Shown in pieces: positions 26,571 to 28,974 of a stretch of 28,974 bases of DNA. A model generated the notes under the pieces. That model did no database searches. It worked only from the letters and a program-made list of their open reading frames with translations, and was not told the origin of the DNA. Each line of letters starts with the position of its first letter. Within the stretch, counting starts at the first letter, position 1. The DNA lies in the IMG/VR virus record IMGVR_UViG_3300033143_002586, positions 1-28,974 of that record; one strand, written 5' to 3'. The translations under genes were made by a program, and so were the position numbers. The DNA comes from a virus.

Positions 26571-26642
26571 TGGATTGACATGGACTCGAACCATGACTTG
26601 TAGTTTTACAGACTAGCGTGCAGCCATTTACACCATCAATCC
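26571..26642 (-). tRNA. tRNA-Tyr(GUA), short variable loop
   Basis: Acceptor GGATTGA/TCAATCC, discriminator A, anticodon loop CTGTAAA (GTA), T arm CATGG/CCATG with TTCGAGT. The variable region is short, whereas bacterial Tyr tRNAs normally have a long arm. Confidence 0.9.
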
Positions 26643-26648
26643 ATTAAA

Positions 26649-26697
26649 AAACCCGATTATCAATTACCAAAATGGCATTAATAATCGGGCATAATTT
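26649..26697 (-). terminator. Rho-independent terminator before the tRNA array
   Basis: On the minus strand CCCGATTAT pairs with ATAATCGGG (9 bp), with an inner TGCCA/TGGTA stem, followed by six T. It closes the early transcript from the right; read-through or the next promoter would feed the tRNAs. Confidence 0.88.
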
Positions 26698-26716
26698 CCT
26701 TTTAAAAATATACCCT

Positions 26717-26803
26717 TTACATATGTTCTACGATATAATTATCCTGTATCGCACCAATACTGGGCAAACATGATAAATTATGTATATTGAATTTCGTCTC
26801 CAT
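26717..26803 (-). CDS. 28-residue peptide gene after an early promoter
   Basis: ATG 26803 has AAAGG 7 nt upstream and encodes METKFNIHN ... DNYIVEHM. The frame is open to 26938, but that stretch contains the promoter 26826-26854, so the short start is preferred. Function unknown. Confidence 0.5.
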   Translation of the reverse strand: METKFNIHNLSCLPSIGAIQDNYIVEHM

Positions 26804-26814
26804 TTTCATACCTT

Positions 26815-26822
26815 TATTTATA
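26815..26822 (-). promoter_or_regulatory. Possible late promoter in tandem with the early one
   Basis: TATAAATA on the minus strand, four bases after the early -10. Transcription would start too close to ATG 26803 to translate that peptide, but could feed the tRNA array late in infection. Confidence 0.45.
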
Positions 26823-26825
26823 CAT

Positions 26826-26854
26826 ATTATATCATGCAATCTGTTCAAGATCAA
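26826..26854 (-). promoter_or_regulatory. Early sigma70-type promoter
   Basis: TTGATC at 26854-26849, 17-bp spacer, TATAAT at 26831-26826 with extended TGA. It heads the transcript towards the terminator 26649-26697 and the tRNA/tmRNA array. Confidence 0.88.
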
Positions 26855-26927
26855 GTTTTTTTCGACATTTTTTAAAAAAGTGTATTTTCTCATTTTTCGT
26901 ATATTTTGAATATTGGGCAAAATGTCT

Positions 26928-27470
26928 TTAATTATCAAAGAATATGATAAACCTTATATCTTGGGTTAATTTCAAATCTTTCAGCTTTTTATTAGAAAGG
27001 TTTTCCACAATACCAATTAATTTTGCGTTTCTGACTTCTTTTAAACATTTTTTTACCAGATCACAAAAAACGGCCGAACAGGATTTAATACTTTTTAAAT
27101 GATTTTTAAACTCATTAATATTATAACAAATATGAGAATGACCATCGCCATCCCAATTTTCAACATCCCTTTGTGTTTCCATAGATAAATTATCTGGTAG
27201 CCCATAATTATGTTTTTTATTAAGATGAGATGGGGGTTTTATTTGATTGGTATGTGGGCATCTTACTCCTGCTAATAATCCAAATAGTTCATAATTCCTG
27301 TCACAATAATTATAATTATCGTCTTCATATCTAGCAGAATAATCTAGTTTGGGGTTATATGTGGTATAATAAACTGATTCGTCTTTAAAACGTTCCTCGT
27401 ACCATTTATGAGCAGTAACCCATTTTCCATTGATCTTTTTTTCTACACTCAAATGACAATCACAGCCCAT
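26928..27470 (-). CDS. Conserved hypothetical protein (MGCDxHL family)
   Basis: A 180-residue protein opening MGCDCHLSVEKKINGKW, with CDRNYELFGLLAGVRCPH, HNYGLPDNLS and NWDGDGHSHICYNINEFKNHL. The start MGCDIHL, the RNYxLFAxLAGVR motif and the D-x-HSHS motif define a family common in phages and bacteria, function unknown. Conserved Cys, Asp and His suggest a metal-dependent enzyme (inference). The ATG overlaps the upstream TAA; AAGGATAAAATA of the upstream gene forms its ribosome binding site. Confidence 0.85.
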   Translation of the reverse strand: MGCDCHLSVEKKINGKWVTAHKWYEERFKDESVYYTTYNPKLDYSARYEDDNYNYCDRNYELFGLLAGVRCPHTNQIKPPSHLNKKHNYGLPDNLSMETQRDVENWDGDGHSHICYNINEFKNHLKSIKSCSAVFCDLVKKCLKEVRNAKLIGIVENLSNKKLKDLKLTQDIRFIIFFDN

Positions 27471-27715
27471 TATTTTATCCTTATTAATATTTTTTTAATT
27501 TTATATTTCTTAGTTTTATTTTTAAGATATTTATTTATAACTATTATTTTTTCTTTTTGGTTTGATACAGGTATTCCTTCGACTAATGATGTACAAATTA
27601 TAAAATGTGGACAATCGCCCACATTACACAAAGTATCTTTACAATAAAAATAATCAATATCTTTTTTGATATATTTATTAATATGTTTCCAAAAAGCTTT
27701 TACTGAGTTTTTCAT
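27470..27715 (-). CDS. Cys-containing small early protein
   Basis: An 81-residue protein with FYCKDTLCNVGDCPHFIIC and a basic end YKIKKILIRIK. The end is a variant of the common tail in which AAGGA is read in the frame ATA AGG ATA AAA TAA and the junction is TAATG. Function unknown. Confidence 0.76.
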   Translation of the reverse strand: MKNSVKAFWKHINKYIKKDIDYFYCKDTLCNVGDCPHFIICTSLVEGIPVSNQKEKIIVINKYLKNKTKKYKIKKILIRIK

Positions 27716-28059
27716 TTTAATATCTGTTTTATTTTTTCTTTTTTTATATCGTTTTTGTTTTTATAAGACCAGGAAAAGTTGAAGGTGAACCAAAAAATAT
27801 CTTTTCTGATTACATACTTGGGTTTATTATAATAATTAAATCCTGAAAAAATGTCATTTTGTCTTTTAGTATTATGATAAAAATAATTAATTAGCCATTT
27901 CCCAAAATCTTCTGATTCTTTTTTTGTCCATTTATATCTAGTATACCACTGTTTGTCTGTTGTAAATCTTATTTTATATGGATCGGCCCCAACTCTCTCG
28001 CACATTTCAACCATAATTTCTTTTAGAGTAGGATTAAAATCATTAATTTCTGGTTTCAT
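27712..28059 (-). CDS. Early hypothetical protein
   Basis: A 115-residue protein with NPTLKEIMVEMCERVGADPY, WTKKESEDFGKWLINYFYHN and a long aromatic stretch FWFTFNFSWSYKNKND, ending KIKQILK. The C-terminal tail is kept although its codons (AAA CAG) no longer give a GG-containing ribosome binding site. No family recognised. Confidence 0.75.
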   Translation of the reverse strand: MKPEINDFNPTLKEIMVEMCERVGADPYKIRFTTDKQWYTRYKWTKKESEDFGKWLINYFYHNTKRQNDIFSGFNYYNKPKYVIRKDIFWFTFNFSWSYKNKNDIKKEKIKQILK

Positions 28060-28250
28060 TTGAATATTGCCTCTATTTTCGTTATCTTTTCCATTTTACA
28101 TTTAATGTTTCTTGTGTTCATATCTTGACTTATATGATAGCGGCATCCTTGACATCCGATTGATCCAACATATGCCGTTGTACCATTCATGGATACCACT
28201 TTATAAGGACATAATATAACGCAACAATCGCCGCTAACTTTATATTTCAT
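28056..28250 (-). CDS. Cys-rich small early protein (CPY...C..C..Y type)
   Basis: A 64-residue protein with GDCCVILCPYKVVSM, YVGSIGCQGCRYHIS and IKCKMEK, in the same order as 793-1002 and 3115-3324. It ends TKIEAIFK, encoded with GAGG before the overlapping next ATG. Likely metal binding; function unknown. Confidence 0.8.
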   Translation of the reverse strand: MKYKVSGDCCVILCPYKVVSMNGTTAYVGSIGCQGCRYHISQDMNTRNIKCKMEKITKIEAIFK

Positions 28251-28486
28251 TTTAATATTTCTTCTATTTTTATAGATTTTTCATATTTCTTTCTTACATC
28301 ACATGTAGCATATTGACTATCATACCCATCGGTAGAAGTACATGGATTATACCAAGAATAATTAGTATCATAGTTGCTATCATTACAACCATGATTTCCA
28401 CATCCATGCATAACTTGGCCGCCCATCCTTTTAGTAATTAATTTTTTATCTATTATAAAACTTAAAGGGCATATGCGCTTTTTCAT
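28247..28486 (-). CDS. Cys-containing small early protein
   Basis: A 79-residue protein with KRICPLSF, MHGCGNHGCNDSN and later CTS and CDV; Asn, Asp and Tyr rich in the middle (SNYDTNYSWYNP). It ends SIKIEEILK. The junction to the next gene has GAAGAA only. Function unknown. Confidence 0.77.
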   Translation of the reverse strand: MKKRICPLSFIIDKKLITKRMGGQVMHGCGNHGCNDSNYDTNYSWYNPCTSTDGYDSQYATCDVRKKYEKSIKIEEILK

Positions 28487-28761
28487 TTTAATATTGCCTT
28501 GATTTTTTTCTGTTTGGATAATTTATCATCTCGCCATTTCATATCATATGATGTCCATGCTGGTACTTTTGCGCAGGTAGCATAGCTTGATCCTGTATGC
28601 AAAAGTGTTCGTAAATAACATCTTTGTTCCCATGCGGCATATTCTAGCCATCGCCTTTCATTTTGAAGTTTTTTTGGGAATAATAAAAATGCTTTTTTTA
28701 TTCTTATATCTCCAACCTTTGGGTCTTTCTTTATTGTTTTTTGTTTTATTTTAAATCTCAT
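28483..28761 (-). CDS. Basic small early protein
   Basis: A 92-residue protein, very basic N-terminus (MRFKIKQKTIKKDPKVGDIR), then LQNERRWLEYAAWEQRCYLR and a final DDKLSKQKKIKAILK. Only two Cys. AAGG in the last codons precedes the overlapping next ATG. No family recognised. Confidence 0.77.
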   Translation of the reverse strand: MRFKIKQKTIKKDPKVGDIRIKKAFLLFPKKLQNERRWLEYAAWEQRCYLRTLLHTGSSYATCAKVPAWTSYDMKWRDDKLSKQKKIKAILK

Positions 28762-28974
28762 TTTAATATTGCCTCAATTTTTTTATGTTTATTTAATTGT
28801 AAATAATCTTTACATATATTTTTATTCTTATATCCCATGAAGTTGAAGTCACTACCTTTTAAATTGGGGTCTCCATTTTTACAACAATTAAAATATGGAC
28901 AATTAAAAGTATAACATTTTTCATATTGTTTAATATCTTTTTTAATTTCTTCAATATCATGACAATCATAATCT
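28758..28974 (-). CDS. Cys-rich small early protein, 5' end cut by window edge
   Basis: An open frame from the right edge to TGA 28758, 71 codons visible: YDCHDIEEIKKDIKQYEKC, then CPYFNCCKNGDPNL, NICKDYL and the end HKKIEAILK. GAGG in the end codons serves the overlapping next ATG. The start lies outside the window. Confidence 0.75.
   Translation of the reverse strand, partial: DYDCHDIEEIKKDIKQYEKCYTFNCPYFNCCKNGDPNLKGSDFNFMGYKNKNICKDYLQLNKHKKIEAILK

Noticed and set aside
26804-26938. N-terminal extension of the peptide ORF up to 26938
   Set aside because: It spans the early promoter and has no ribosome binding site at its start.
27532-27539. Minus-strand TATAAATA inside an early gene
   Set aside because: Located within the coding region of 27470-27715 among early genes; probably chance.
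1-28974. CRISPR arrays, integrase or attachment sites, insertion sequences
   Set aside because: No regularly spaced repeats, recombinase genes or terminal inverted repeats of transposons were seen; the only mobile genes are homing-type endonucleases.

Overview
The window looks like part of the genome of a large, AT-rich, T4-type contractile-tailed phage that uses the standard code. Essentially every gene lies on the minus strand, so transcription runs from high to low coordinates. The assignment rests on recognisable T4-like head and neck genes (gp13, gp14, gp15, gp16, gp17), on T4-type late promoters (TATAAATA), and on repeated sigma70-type early promoters (TTGATC, 17 bp, TGATATAAT). The host cannot be named from this sequence.

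Layout in transcription order. (1) 28974-26717: small early genes, most ending in the C-terminal motif KIKEILK, closed by a terminator at 26649-26697. (2) 26642-20661: a translation-RNA region with 23 tRNA genes covering all 20 amino acids, a tmRNA (26156-26485), a very small RNase P RNA candidate (21859-22055), several further structured non-tRNA RNAs, tRNA remnants, two homing-type endonucleases with their own late promoters, and a few small proteins. (3) 20645-17418: more early genes (a metallophosphoesterase, a stand-alone BRCT protein, small membrane proteins), ending in a strong terminator at 17352-17389. (4) 17331-4511: the late module gp13, gp14, gp15, gp16, gp17. It is interrupted by a homing-type endonuclease and by about 19 genes whose products mostly begin with a peptide like MKFxEYIxE. 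That peptide closely resembles the capsid-targeting sequence of T4 internal proteins, so these are probably proteins packaged into the head and injected. They include an ADP-ribosyltransferase-like protein, an ATP-grasp ligase and a zinc-ribbon protein. (5) 4510-1: a tightly overlapping run of small, mostly cysteine-rich early genes, including a SLOG-like and a receiver-like (cREC) protein.

Three points stand out. The phage appears to carry its own tRNA supply (20 amino acids), its own tRNA 5'-processing RNA and its own ribosome-rescue RNA. The late region holds a large array of CTS-tagged cargo inserted between gp16 and gp17. The conserved C-terminal peptide of the early proteins is largely explained as a ribosome binding site plus overlapping stop/start (ATGA) for the next gene, encoded inside the upstream gene. 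In addition, gp16 (small terminase) is split by a 31-bp exact tandem duplication.
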